Positions 15,901 to 24,317 of a stretch of 64,000 nt of DNA are shown in pieces. Both the position numbers and the translations under genes were made by a program. The notes below the pieces were generated by a model. That model was given only the letters and a program-made list of their open reading frames with translations. It was not told the DNA's origin and did not search any database. The stretch comes from CAIYRG01 sp964494505 (GTDB lineage: Bacteria; Pseudomonadota; Alphaproteobacteria; Micropepsales; Micropepsaceae), in NCBI GenBank assembly GCA_964494505.1, contig CAZBRO010000014.1, positions 1 to 64,000 on the forward strand. Direction: 5' to 3'. The first letter of the stretch is position 1. Each line of letters opens with the position of its first letter.

Positions 15901-16998
15901 TCACCCGGTATTGAGGAGATAGACATAGGGACCGTTGATCTCGATCAAAGATTTGCTTTGGAGCGTGTTCTTCGCGCGCAGGAACGCCTGCTGCCTTGCA
16001 CGGGCCTTTGCGCTGCTGCTAACGGCCATTTCGTAAAACTTCTCCCTCCAGTCGGTCTCAAGGACCGCATGCGTGGCTTCAGCGGGTAAACTACCCGTAT
16101 CTGTTGCGACATCTTTCAGAGGAAGAGCGACGGCTTTGAGCGCCTTCAGCGCGATGGCCGTCCCTTTTTGCAACACCTCCTTGTTGGGCGCGTGCGGCCC
16201 ATGGTCTTTCACAGCTTTCACAACGCACGACCGTATCACTTCACCATCTGTGTCGTCGCCTAGGTCAACTACCTCAAGCTCGCTCACAATCCGCATTCCC
16301 TCCTCGCCATCTTTCATCCGTTCTACCGTACTTATGATGTGACCGTTGGTCTCCCTCCTAACGGCAATCTGCACGTCCAATGCTCCAAGCAGGGATGAAT
16401 GTCCGCGAGGGCGATTCTTGTCGTGGCCGCAGTGGTGGACGATCAACACCAAACACTCGAACGCAAACGAAAGCCGGTCGGCGGCTTTTATGTATTTCGC
16501 CATGTCTTCGTCAGAGGACTCGCTGCCCTCAAGTGATCTATTCAAGGTATCAATGATGATCAATGCAGGGCGAACCTGTTGCTGCTTAATATCAGTGATC
16601 AAAGTCGCTGTTTGCTTAATCAAGCTGAGACCCGATGCTAGCAGATGAAAGTCTGGTTCACCGCCGTTCAATTTCACCTTCCGAAATGCTGCAAGCCGCG
16701 CCTTCAATCCGGTTTCGCCTTCGCAGGCAATATAGATCACAGGCCCTTTTTTGGTTCGCAATCCGCGATAGTCGAGTCCTAGTGCAACATGCAATGCTAG
16801 GTCGGTAACCCAGAAAGTCTTGCCGGTCTTCGGCGGCCCCCAAACTAGACCGAGTCCCTCCGACGGCAACAGATTCCTCACGAGGAACCGCGGTTCTGTG
16901 GGAATTGAGATCGAACTAAATGGCGCAAGTTGAAAAATTACCTGACGTTCGGCTTTGGCTTTCTTGGTAGTGCCATCACTTCGATTGTCGTTGCTCAT
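15901..16998 (-). CDS. RepA/RecA-like AAA ATPase (replicative helicase-type) of the element
   Basis: This 365-residue protein of the AAA_25/RepA-like group has Walker A WGPPKTGKT (residues ~54-62) followed by FWVTDLALHVALG, a strand GPVIYIACEGETGLKARL, Walker B ALIIIDTLNR and a sensor LIVHHCGHDKNRPRGHSSL. Such hexameric ATPases unwind origins in RSF1010-like plasmids and phage satellites. The iteron-like array immediately 3' supports a replication role. Its ATG overlaps the stop of the upstream gene (ATGA), indicating translational coupling. The C-terminal ~100 residues are variable and helical. No separate primase is seen. Confidence 0.82.
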   Translation of the reverse strand: MSNDNRSDGTTKKAKAERQVIFQLAPFSSISIPTEPRFLVRNLLPSEGLGLVWGPPKTGKTFWVTDLALHVALGLDYRGLRTKKGPVIYIACEGETGLKARLAAFRKVKLNGGEPDFHLLASGLSLIKQTATLITDIKQQQVRPALIIIDTLNRSLEGSESSDEDMAKYIKAADRLSFAFECLVLIVHHCGHDKNRPRGHSSLLGALDVQIAVRRETNGHIISTVERMKDGEEGMRIVSELEVVDLGDDTDGEVIRSCVVKAVKDHGPHAPNKEVLQKGTAIALKALKAVALPLKDVATDTGSLPAEATHAVLETDWREKFYEMAVSSSAKARARQQAFLRAKNTLQSKSLIEINGPYVYLLNTG

Positions 16999-17489
16999 GC
17001 GCGCCCCTCAGCCTTGCATAGCGCAGCGGGAATTGCGGTATGACTTCGATGCCGCTCGACCACCGAAAACCAGTCATGCTCGCGCTTTAGTCGGGTTTCG
17101 GTCAGAACCACGAACCCGCCCAACACCGCTGAAATCGCCGCGTCTGTGTAAAGTTCTGGAATGGCGCGGCAGACGATTAGAGCGATTGCATGCGCCTGCG
17201 TGAGGAGCGCGTTTAGAGAGGATGTGTCAAACGCCGCTGGCCCACGCGCTTGCTCGCTGTCATCTCCGACAATGGTGACGGCACCAAGAGGGGGCACTGG
17301 GACATCGAAGGCACCGAAGAATTGCGGTACGAGTGCGACTGTGACGCCAAATTTGATCACATCGAATAGCGGCACGAGCCATGGGTTCGTGGGACTGGCG
17401 AACTCGCGCTTTCTTCGCAGAGTTCTTAGCGAGGTACCGCTGGGCGCAAGCAGGGGGAGCTTGCGCTGAGGATATGGGTGAGTTAACAT
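16995..17489 (-). CDS. Unrecognised gene coupled to the RepA-like ATPase
   Basis: From the ATG at 17489 this gives 164 residues; the frame is open to 17537. I do not recognise the family. It contains FASPTNPWLVPLFDVIKFGV, then PLGAVTIVGDDSEQARGPAA and SSLNALLTQAHAIALIVCRA, without a signal peptide. Its TGA overlaps the ATG of the RepA-like gene, so it is probably part of the replication operon. Genes at this position in satellites often encode host-range or origin-specificity proteins, but that is only analogy. Confidence 0.55.
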   Translation of the reverse strand: MLTHPYPQRKLPLLAPSGTSLRTLRRKREFASPTNPWLVPLFDVIKFGVTVALVPQFFGAFDVPVPPLGAVTIVGDDSEQARGPAAFDTSSLNALLTQAHAIALIVCRAIPELYTDAAISAVLGGFVVLTETRLKREHDWFSVVERHRSHTAIPAALCKAEGRA

Positions 17490-17575
17490 TGTGTGTTCCG
17501 TATACAGAGTGTGTCTGTGAGTGCCGCTCTGTCGCACAGGGCGGCATTCACGCTTTCGAGGCCGGGTTTGGAGAC

Positions 17576-17857
17576 CTATGGGCCGGAGGACCGGTCCGGC
17601 GGGGTTTTAAGTTTTCCGTTAACGCGTCGAGATTCCAGCCAAGCGATCAAATCTCGCCTGAAAAATCCAATGCGCCGCTTCGAAAGTTGAACGACGGGCG
17701 GACCGCGGCCGTCTTCGCATAGCCGGGAGAGCGTCCGATCCGAGACGCCGCAGTATCGTGCTGCTTCTCCTCTGCCGATGATATCTCCGAGCTGAAACAG
17801 GGCGGGCGATAGCTCACATTGCGTGGGAATAGCGGTTAGTTTCTTGAATCTTGGCAT
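17576..17857 (-). CDS. AlpA/excisionase-like HTH protein
   Basis: The ATG at 17857 follows an AAGGAACAAACG site and gives 93 residues. Residues ~25-75 (IIGRGEAARYCGVSDRTLSR, then RRIGFFRRDLIAWLESR) are a MerR-like winged HTH of the AlpA/Xis type. These proteins bind near att sites and direct excision or regulate the integrase. Its place directly downstream of the integrase gene on the same strand (96 bp away) fits that role. A longer open frame upstream (to 17950) has no HTH character. Confidence 0.78.
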   Translation of the reverse strand: MPRFKKLTAIPTQCELSPALFQLGDIIGRGEAARYCGVSDRTLSRLCEDGRGPPVVQLSKRRIGFFRRDLIAWLESRRVNGKLKTPPDRSSGP

Positions 17858-17953
17858 CGTTTGTTCCTTCCTGGGGCGGCAAGCCCTGCGTGGGCGGAAC
17901 GAACTAATAATGCATCGGAGTTTGCGAGGGGGAGAGGTAAGTGAACTCACTCG

Positions 17954-19249
17954 TTACCGGAACGAGGGCCTGATCACGTTCACTGAGGGTTCAAATTGAT
18001 TCGAAATAGCCAAGACCTGAGCAGCCCACGCGTCTAAAGCCATTCGTTTTTCGCTCGCCCAATTATGCCGTTGATAAACGCCGATAATTCCGCCGCGGCT
18101 CCCGCTTACATGGTTGAGCACCGCTTCGGTCACTTCTAGCCGAACTCCGAGCCGTTGAAGTCCCGTGGCAACGGTCCGGCGAAGATCATGCAAGCGCCAG
18201 CCCGCGACCTTCGAAGCTGTATCCAGGCGAGCCTTCGATTTTGACCAGCCGCCGTAGGGGCCTCGTTCTCCTGGCAGGACCAATCTTCCCTGCGTGCGTC
18301 TTTCGACCATCGCTCGCGTGGCGTCCTCGCCCCCTTCCGGCTGCAGCTTCCGCAACAATTCGCGGACGGGCGCGCTCAGCGGGACCACGTGCGCCACACC
18401 GTTCTTCGTCCTGGAGGCTGGAATTGTCCATGTCGTGAGGTCCTCGCTCACTTCCGCCCAGTTCATGGCAGCGACCTCTTCCCGACGCTGCCCGGTTAGA
18501 AGAAGCAGGCGAACGATGGCACCGTAAGGGAACGACGCTTCAGTCGCCGACCGCCAGATCGCTGCGAGTTCATCATCGGTCAAAACCCGGTCTCGCTTCT
18601 CGATTGGCGACACGTTGGGCAGGTTCATGAAGGGATTGTGCGCGATGCTCCCGCGCTTGACCGCCCAACCGAACAGTGCACGGCCATAAGCCGCCGTGCC
18701 CCGGGCAATCCCTAGCCCCGCTTGTTCCGCCTCTTCCCCATCGCCCTTGGCCGTGCGCGCGCGCCGTAGCGCGTCTAGGGCGCGCACAACCGTAGCTCGA
18801 TCCAAATCTTCGGCTGGCCGCTGGAGGTGCTTTGAGAGGGCGTAGCGCAGCGCCCTCACGGCTTCTGCCGCGTATCTCGGCCGCCGTTGCGAAAGGTGCA
18901 GCCGCTCCCAATCTTGGATCAGCGTTTCGAGGGTCAACTGGTCGCGAAGATGTTTCGCACGGGCAATCGCGGTGGCTTCCTTGCGCTCCAGAACGGGATT
19001 TTTGCCCTTAGCCACGTCGCCCATGATTGCTGCCGCCGCTTCTCGGGCCTTCGCGAGTGACAACGCCGCGCAAGAGCCTAGGGGAACGCGATGCTTCGCA
19101 CCGTGCAACGTGTATTGCGCAAGGTATGTGCGCCCCCCGCTCGCCGTGATCCGGACGGCGAGACCTCGTTGCGCATCATCGAAGGCGAGCCGGTCCTTCC
19201 GGCCGGGTTGGACCGTTAGTCGCTCGATTTTTCTCTCAGTGAGCTTCAC
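17954..19249 (-). CDS. Tyrosine integrase (P4-like, DUF4102 N-terminus)
   Basis: The GTG at 19249, after AGAGGGTTCT, gives 431 residues and starts KLTERKIERLTV, where the arm-binding DUF4102 domain normally begins. The frame is open to 19357, but that extra part is the non-coding repeat region. The catalytic core has R in LTGQRREEV, H-x-x-R in LHDLRRT, H in LNHVSG and the Tyr nucleophile in GVYQRHN. It recombines attP with the tRNA-Arg attB. The gene lies 195 bp inside attR and is read away from it. The GCGGACCC repeats upstream of its start may be arm sites and may also link integrase expression to occupancy. Confidence 0.92.
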   Translation of the reverse strand: MKLTERKIERLTVQPGRKDRLAFDDAQRGLAVRITASGGRTYLAQYTLHGAKHRVPLGSCAALSLAKAREAAAAIMGDVAKGKNPVLERKEATAIARAKHLRDQLTLETLIQDWERLHLSQRRPRYAAEAVRALRYALSKHLQRPAEDLDRATVVRALDALRRARTAKGDGEEAEQAGLGIARGTAAYGRALFGWAVKRGSIAHNPFMNLPNVSPIEKRDRVLTDDELAAIWRSATEASFPYGAIVRLLLLTGQRREEVAAMNWAEVSEDLTTWTIPASRTKNGVAHVVPLSAPVRELLRKLQPEGGEDATRAMVERRTQGRLVLPGERGPYGGWSKSKARLDTASKVAGWRLHDLRRTVATGLQRLGVRLEVTEAVLNHVSGSRGGIIGVYQRHNWASEKRMALDAWAAQVLAISNQFEPSVNVIRPSFR

Positions 19250-19269
19250 AGAACCCTCTCGTTGGGTCG

Positions 19270-19396
19270 GGGTCCGCAGTCCGTCAGCGGACCCCAAGCG
19301 GACCCCGTGAGATGACTTTACCTGACGCGTCCTGGCATTCCAAGTAAGAAGGTCCACAAAGATGCCCTTTGCTTACCGACATAATAGGGGGTCCGC
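19270..19396. repeat. GCGGACCC repeats, right end of element
   Basis: GCGGACCC occurs at 19287 and 19298 on the plus strand and as GGGTCCGC at 19270 and 19389. Together with two copies near attL this is a repeat limited to the element ends, in front of the integrase gene: likely integrase arm or Xis sites. Confidence 0.55.
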
Positions 19397-19444
19397 AGCA
19401 TCTTCAGTCGTCCAGTGTCATTTGGTGACGGGAGCAAGCCGCTT

Positions 19445-19490
19445 ACTACGAATCTGGGGGTCGTGGGTTCGAATCCTGCCCGGTGCGCCA
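19445..19490 (+). other. attR: second copy of the tRNA-Arg 3' end
   Basis: An exact 46-bp repeat of 6663-6708, without the 5' half of a tRNA. It marks the right boundary of the element; chromosomal genes (the ABC importer) begin 4 bp later. Confidence 0.93.
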
Positions 19491-19493
19491 GCT

Positions 19494-21995
19494 TCATCCC
19501 ATTTCCGTCTTGCCGAGATAGGCGGCCGCCAGGGCTGGGTCGCCCGCAAGCTCGGCCGCAAGACCGGCGTGCACAAAACGGCCCTGCTCCAGCACATAGC
19601 CCCGGTCGGCAACCGTCAGCGCCAGCGAAGCCATCTGATCTACCAGCAGAATCGTGACGCCCTCGTCGCGCAAATCGCCGAGGATGCCGTAAAGCTCGTC
19701 GATCATCGCCGGTGCGAGGCCGAGCGAAGGCTCATCCAGAAGCAGGATGCGCGGATTGGACATCAGTCCGCGCGCAATCGCCAGCATCTGCTGCTCGCCT
19801 CCCGACAACAATCCGGCGCGGGCGGAAATGCGCTCGCGCAGGCGCGGAAATCGTCCCAACAATCCTGCGATCTCGGCGCCGATATCGACATTGCGCCGCG
19901 TGTTCGCACCCAACGCAAGATTGTCGTATACGGATAATTCAGGAAAGACCTGCCGCCCTTCCGGGACCAGCGCCAAGCCGAGCGCGGCAATGCGATGGGC
20001 TTGCATCTCCTCGATCCGACGATCGTTGAGGACGATCGCGCCCTGTCGCGGCGGCAGCAGGCCCGACAACACGCGCATAGCGGTTGATTTGCCGGCGCCG
20101 TTCGAGCCGAGGATAACAACGGCTTCGCCGGCCCGCACGTCAAACGTCAGATTGTCGAGCACGGGCGCTGCGCCATAGCCCGCCGTCAATCCCAGAACGG
20201 TCAAGACGGTGTCGCGCGTTGAACCCAGCGGGGCGAGGCGTGGCCGGGCACATAGCTGCCCGCTCCCCAGATAGGCCTCCAGCACCTTCGGATTCTGCCG
20301 CACCTCGGGCGGCGTTCCCTCCGCGAGCAACCGTCCGCCGTCGAGCACGACGATATGGCCGGAGATGCCCATGACCAACAGCATATCGTGTTCGACAAGG
20401 ACAATCGCGATACCCAGCTTCGCAATCGAGGCAAGGAGCCTTTGCAGCGCATCTTTGTCCGATTTCATAAGGCCTGCGGCCGGCTCGTCGAGCAGGAGAA
20501 CCGCCGGTTTCGTCGCCAGCGCACGGGCTATTTCGACCAGCCGCCGGTCGATGTGCGGCAGATCGGATGCAAGGGCGTCCATATCGCCGCGATAGCCGGC
20601 AAAATCGAGCAAGCCTGCCGCGATGGCGCGATCCTTGGCGGTCGCCAACGCCGAAAAGAACCCGCCCAAATGGCCGCGCCGCATCGCAATCAGAACATTG
20701 TCGATGACGCTCAGCGTTTCGAACAGCATGGCCGTCTGGTAGGTGCGCGCAATTCCCGCCCGCGCAATCTTCCAAGCCGCAGCGCCGGCAAGCTCTTCCG
20801 CGCCCAGCCTTATGCTGCCCGACTGTGGCACATAGAATCCGCCGATCATATTGAGAACGGTCGTCTTACCCGCGCCGTTTGGCCCGATCACGCTTGTTAC
20901 CCGGCCGGGCTTGGCGGCGAAGCTCACATTCTCGACAGCTCGCACACCGCCGAACGAGATGCCGAGCCCGCCGATTTCGAGCGCGGCGGAGCCACAGGGC
21001 TTCGATAAGAACGCGGCAATATCGGCTGTCTCGCCGCGTTCCAAGCGACGGGTTCTCCGCGGAAACAGTCGCAGAATCGTTCCGATCAGACCTGCCGGCG
21101 CGAGCCAAAGCACCACCAGAAGAAGACCGCCGAAAAACAACAGCCGATATTCGGCAAGACCGGAAAGCAGCTCGGGCAGGAGTACAACAATGCCGGCGCC
21201 GATCAGCGGGCCCAAAGCAAAGCCCGCGCCTCCGACGATAACCGCGAACAGAAAAAGGATCGACTGCGAGTAGGGAAAGGAATCGGGCGCAACGAACATG
21301 ATCAGAGGCGCGAAGACGCCGCCCGCGATCCCTGCGAAAATGGCGGAGAGCGTGAAGGCCACGGTTTTTGTAACGACGGGATTGAGCCCGATGGAACGCG
21401 CCGCCGTTTCGGAATCGCGCACTGCGGCCATGCCTATACCCCAGCCGCTTTTCGCGATGCGGTCGTAGAACAGAAGCGATAATCCCGCCAGGAGAACCGC
21501 TAGCATCGCCATCTCCCGTTCGGCGAACAGAAGCGAACCGATCACCGGCGGCGCGAAGCCGCTCAACCCATTCGCGCCGCCGGTCAAGGCGCGCCATTCG
21601 ACCGTGCCGTGTTGCACGATGAAGGCAAAAGCAATCGTGACCATCGCGAGATAGGGTCCGGCCACCCGTAGAGCCGGCAAAGCGAGAATAAGACCGACGA
21701 TGCCTGCGATGACTCCGGCCACGGGCAGCGCCAGCCAGAAGCTGACGCCTTTCAAAGACAGGATCGCAACGGCATAGGCGCCAATCGCATAGAACCCGAT
21801 ATGGCCGAGCGAAACCTGCCCCGCCAGTCCGACAAGAATGTTGAGCCCGACGCCGGCGATCACCGTCAAAGCGACCAAAGCCAACACGAAGGACGTGTAG
21901 CTCTCGCTTTTCAGCGCGAACAGGAACGCGGCTGCGGTCAACACCACGATCGCCGCCGGCATGAGATACTCTCGCACGCTCGCCGAAACGGTCAC
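19494..21995 (-). CDS. LivM-LivG-LivF fusion: permease plus two ATPases of a branched-chain-type importer
   Basis: The GTG at 21995, 2 bp after the LivH stop, gives 833 residues; ATG 21962 is an alternative. Residues ~1-310 are a LivM permease (LNILVGLAGQVSLGHIGFYA, many membrane helices). Residues ~345-590 are a LivG ATPase (GPNGAGKTT, LLLDEPAAGL) and ~600-833 a LivF ATPase (GSNGAGKST, LSGGEQQMLAIARGL, LLLDEPSLGLAP). In most bacteria these are three proteins. The LivG signature motif is divergent (LPHIDRRLVEIARAL instead of an LPYGQQ-like form), so the ATPase halves may be unequal. The fused inner-membrane/cytoplasmic protein would pair with LivH and the binding protein. Longer in-frame sequence to 22661 lies inside livH and is not coding. 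Confidence 0.93.
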   Translation of the reverse strand: MTVSASVREYLMPAAIVVLTAAAFLFALKSESYTSFVLALVALTVIAGVGLNILVGLAGQVSLGHIGFYAIGAYAVAILSLKGVSFWLALPVAGVIAGIVGLILALPALRVAGPYLAMVTIAFAFIVQHGTVEWRALTGGANGLSGFAPPVIGSLLFAEREMAMLAVLLAGLSLLFYDRIAKSGWGIGMAAVRDSETAARSIGLNPVVTKTVAFTLSAIFAGIAGGVFAPLIMFVAPDSFPYSQSILFLFAVIVGGAGFALGPLIGAGIVVLLPELLSGLAEYRLLFFGGLLLVVLWLAPAGLIGTILRLFPRRTRRLERGETADIAAFLSKPCGSAALEIGGLGISFGGVRAVENVSFAAKPGRVTSVIGPNGAGKTTVLNMIGGFYVPQSGSIRLGAEELAGAAAWKIARAGIARTYQTAMLFETLSVIDNVLIAMRRGHLGGFFSALATAKDRAIAAGLLDFAGYRGDMDALASDLPHIDRRLVEIARALATKPAVLLLDEPAAGLMKSDKDALQRLLASIAKLGIAIVLVEHDMLLVMGISGHIVVLDGGRLLAEGTPPEVRQNPKVLEAYLGSGQLCARPRLAPLGSTRDTVLTVLGLTAGYGAAPVLDNLTFDVRAGEAVVILGSNGAGKSTAMRVLSGLLPPRQGAIVLNDRRIEEMQAHRIAALGLALVPEGRQVFPELSVYDNLALGANTRRNVDIGAEIAGLLGRFPRLRERISARAGLLSGGEQQMLAIARGLMSNPRILLLDEPSLGLAPAMIDELYGILGDLRDEGVTILLVDQMASLALTVADRGYVLEQGRFVHAGLAAELAGDPALAAAYLGKTEMG

Positions 21996-21997
21996 GC

Positions 21998-22870
21998 TCA
22001 GACCTTGTTGACGGCGCGGCGGCCGAGCAACCCGTTGGGCATGATGGCAAGGGCGAGGATGACGATCGAAAAGGCGGCAATCTGTGTGTAGGTCGAGCCG
22101 AAATAAGCCGTCACGAGGGCCTCGAACGCGCCGTAAGCCAGCCCCGCCAAGACGACGCCCCAAGCCGAATTCATGCCACCGAGAATTGCCACGGCGAAAG
22201 CCTTGATGCCGAACAGGGTGCCCATGTCGGATTGCACGCTGAACAGCGGGGCGATCAGAAGACCCGCTAATCCCGCCAGCGCGGTCGATAGCGCAAACGA
22301 GCCGGCAATCGCGCGCCGGACATCGATCCCCATGAGACGCGCGGCATCGCGATTTTGTACCACAGCGAGCAACGACTTTCCGGTGCGGGTATGATGGAAT
22401 GCGGCTTGCAGCAGCAACGCGACGGCGAGTCCGACGACCGGAATAACCAACTGCAAGACATAGACGCCGGCACCGAAGAGTTGCACCGGCTTGACCGCCA
22501 GCGCGGAGGGAAAATTGCGCGGCTCCTTGCCGAAGGTGAACAGAATGATGTTGTCGAGCACGATGCCCCCTGCGACGGTTGCCATCAGCCAGGCATTGGA
22601 ATTGCGTTCCGCGAAGGGACGAACCAGTATGCGTTCCACAGCCAGCCCAAACAGGCCGCATAAGGCGAGCGCAAGTATCGCAGCGATCGGGAGCGGCCAG
22701 CCCAATGTTACGGAGAAGATATATCCCAGAACGGCTCCGAGCATCATCGCGGAGCCTTGCGAGAAGTTCACCGTGTTCGATACGACATAGGTGACGTGGA
22801 ATCCGAGCGCAATCAGGCCGTACATGCTGCCCAGGCTCAAACCGGAGATAATTGCCGAAATCAGCAGCAT
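21998..22870 (-). CDS. livH: LivH-type branched-chain amino acid/amide ABC permease
   Basis: This 290-residue inner-membrane permease has about eight hydrophobic segments. It carries family marks SGLSLGSMYGLIALGFHVTY at the N-terminus, AFHHTRTGKSLLAVVQNRDAA (the cytoplasmic coupling loop) and GGMNSAWGVVLAGLAYG. It forms the translocation channel with the LivM part of the fusion protein, whose start is 2 bp downstream, so the two are one operon and probably translationally coupled. The substrate could be branched-chain amino acids, amides, urea or small aromatics; the sequence does not decide. Confidence 0.93.
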   Translation of the reverse strand: MLLISAIISGLSLGSMYGLIALGFHVTYVVSNTVNFSQGSAMMLGAVLGYIFSVTLGWPLPIAAILALALCGLFGLAVERILVRPFAERNSNAWLMATVAGGIVLDNIILFTFGKEPRNFPSALAVKPVQLFGAGVYVLQLVIPVVGLAVALLLQAAFHHTRTGKSLLAVVQNRDAARLMGIDVRRAIAGSFALSTALAGLAGLLIAPLFSVQSDMGTLFGIKAFAVAILGGMNSAWGVVLAGLAYGAFEALVTAYFGSTYTQIAAFSIVILALAIMPNGLLGRRAVNKV

Positions 22871-22936
22871 GAGGTCTTTCGGCTCAAGCGCAAACGGACG
22901 AGACGCGATAGGTCAGGCTCGTCCCACGCCGTCAGC

Positions 22937-24109
22937 CTAGTTGGTAAGCGGCAGGATCTCACCATCCTTGAAATAGGTGAAGATATAATCGCTGGACGAC
23001 AGAGCATCCTGGTTGGTGGGGGTGAACGGCGTCTTGTACGTCTTGATCAGCCCGTCATAGCTATCGATCTTATAGAACGCCGCGCGGATTTTCGGCCCTT
23101 CGGTCGAACCGGCTTTGGCGATGGCGAGCGCGGTGAGGTGCATTGCGTCATACGCATTGGCGATACCGACCGCCGGCGTCACATCGGCCATCGATACAAT
23201 CGCGGGATATTTCTTCTTCAGCGCCGCCAGCACCACCGCTCCCTTGGGCGAAAGCTTGCCGGAGAAACTATAGGTTTCGATGAAATGAACTTTGGGCGCA
23301 CTCGGACCGGCAAGTTCGGAGAAGCGGCCCCCCGCCGGCCCCCAATGGGAGACGATGGGGACATTCCAGCCCATGCGGTCGAGCGATTTGACGACTTGCG
23401 AGGACGGCGCGACATTGGCGACCATGAACAACACGTCCGTGCCTGCATTCTTTAGCCGGGTCAATTGCGGTACGACATCGACGTCCTCGGTTTCGAATTT
23501 CTCGATCGCTGAATAGGGAATCTTCTTGGCTGCAAGCGCGCTCTTCAGGCCCGCTTCGTTTGATTCGCCCCAGGCATTGTTGATCAAGATCATACCCGGT
23601 TTCCTGGCGCCGTATTTTTTCACCGCATAATCGACCAATGCGACATCGACCAGATCATCGACCGCGGAGACGCGAAACACATAATTCTCTGCCGCCCCGT
23701 TTTTCGTGATTGCGGTGCCGGCCGCCCAGACGCCGATGAAGGGCACCTTGGCTTGATTGGCGAAGGGAACGATGGCCAGCGACACCGGGGTATCGACACC
23801 GCCGAAAAACGCCACCACATGCTCGCGCTGAACAAGTTCGCGGGCGGCAACCACACCCTTGGCGGGGTTGCTTTCGTCGTCGCGGGTGACCAGCTCGACT
23901 TTCTTGCCGAGCAAACCGCCCTGGGCGTTGATTTCGTCAAGGGCAAGCGAAAGCCCGCGCACAATCGCCTCGCCCGATTTGGCGTTTTGGCCGGACAGGG
24001 CGGAGACAAGACCGAGCCTGATCGTGGTCTGGGCCTGGGCGGGCAAAGCAAAAAACAGCACAGCGGCGACCATGCTGAAAACCTGCCTGCGGCTAGTAAA
24101 ACGGGGCAT
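22937..24109 (-). CDS. LivK-like periplasmic substrate-binding protein
   Basis: The ATG at 24109 follows GGAGGTGGTTTCA; a GTG at 24118 is in frame but overlaps that site. The 390-residue protein has a signal peptide with a twin Arg (TSRRQVFSMVAAVLFF, cleavage at QAQ-TT) and a Peripla_BP_6 fold: IRLGLVSALSGQNAKSGEAI, LDEINAQGGLLGKKVELVTR, DDESNPAKGV, VVAFFGGVDTP. It captures substrate in the periplasm for the LivH/LivMGF importer encoded 66 bp downstream. The ligand pocket class is LivK-like, but relatives bind aromatic acids and amides too. It heads the operon, facing the divergent NTF2-like gene. Confidence 0.92.
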   Translation of the reverse strand: MPRFTSRRQVFSMVAAVLFFALPAQAQTTIRLGLVSALSGQNAKSGEAIVRGLSLALDEINAQGGLLGKKVELVTRDDESNPAKGVVAARELVQREHVVAFFGGVDTPVSLAIVPFANQAKVPFIGVWAAGTAITKNGAAENYVFRVSAVDDLVDVALVDYAVKKYGARKPGMILINNAWGESNEAGLKSALAAKKIPYSAIEKFETEDVDVVPQLTRLKNAGTDVLFMVANVAPSSQVVKSLDRMGWNVPIVSHWGPAGGRFSELAGPSAPKVHFIETYSFSGKLSPKGAVVLAALKKKYPAIVSMADVTPAVGIANAYDAMHLTALAIAKAGSTEGPKIRAAFYKIDSYDGLIKTYKTPFTPTNQDALSSSDYIFTYFKDGEILPLTN

Positions 24110-24254
24110 TGAAACCACCTCCGGGCGATGGATGTTTGGGGGGTATCACGCAAACTTTGTGCCAGCGTAAGGCTAGAAAAAGCCTCACGAAATTGTCTTA
24201 TCGCGACCCTGAATTGCCCAAGGCTTAAGCAGTTGCCTTCTTTCCCGGCAATAA

Positions 24255-24298
24255 TGTATGCAATATCGTCTCCAAAATATATGAATATAGTATACAAT
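24255..24298. promoter_or_regulatory. Candidate GntR/FCD operators in the divergent promoter
   Basis: TGTATGCAAT (24255) and AGTATACAAT (24289) are related half-palindromes in an AT-rich region between the binding-protein gene and the NTF2-like gene. FCD-type GntR proteins often bind GT-(N0-3)-AC palindromes, and such a regulator is encoded at 24894-25646. A GCATAC core also lies upstream of that regulator (25686). TATACT could alternatively just be a -10 box. Confidence 0.35.
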
Positions 24299-24317
24299 TT
24301 ATTGGCAAGGAAAATGC

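Larger units (their letters stand above)
6663..19490. mobile_element. 12.8-kb integrative element in tRNA-Arg carrying PEP-CTERM cargo
   Basis: The element is bounded by perfect 46-bp direct repeats of the tRNA-Arg 3' end. It carries a tyrosine integrase at the attR end, an AlpA-like HTH gene, a small cytoplasmic gene, a RepA-like ATPase next to iteron-like repeats (a phage-satellite or plasmid-like replication module), and cargo: four exported proteins with PEP-CTERM-like tails, HTH proteins, a nuclease-like protein, a DUF5681 protein and unknowns. There are no capsid, tail or mating genes, so it is either a satellite-type island that needs a helper or a non-self-transmissible element. An IS5 relic lies inside. 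Confidence 0.9.

Noticed and set aside
21996..22661. N-terminal extension of the LivM-LivG-LivF frame to 1055 residues
   Set aside because: The extra sequence lies within livH in another frame, is Arg/Cys-rich and shows no fold. The GTG at 21995, right after the livH stop, fits.
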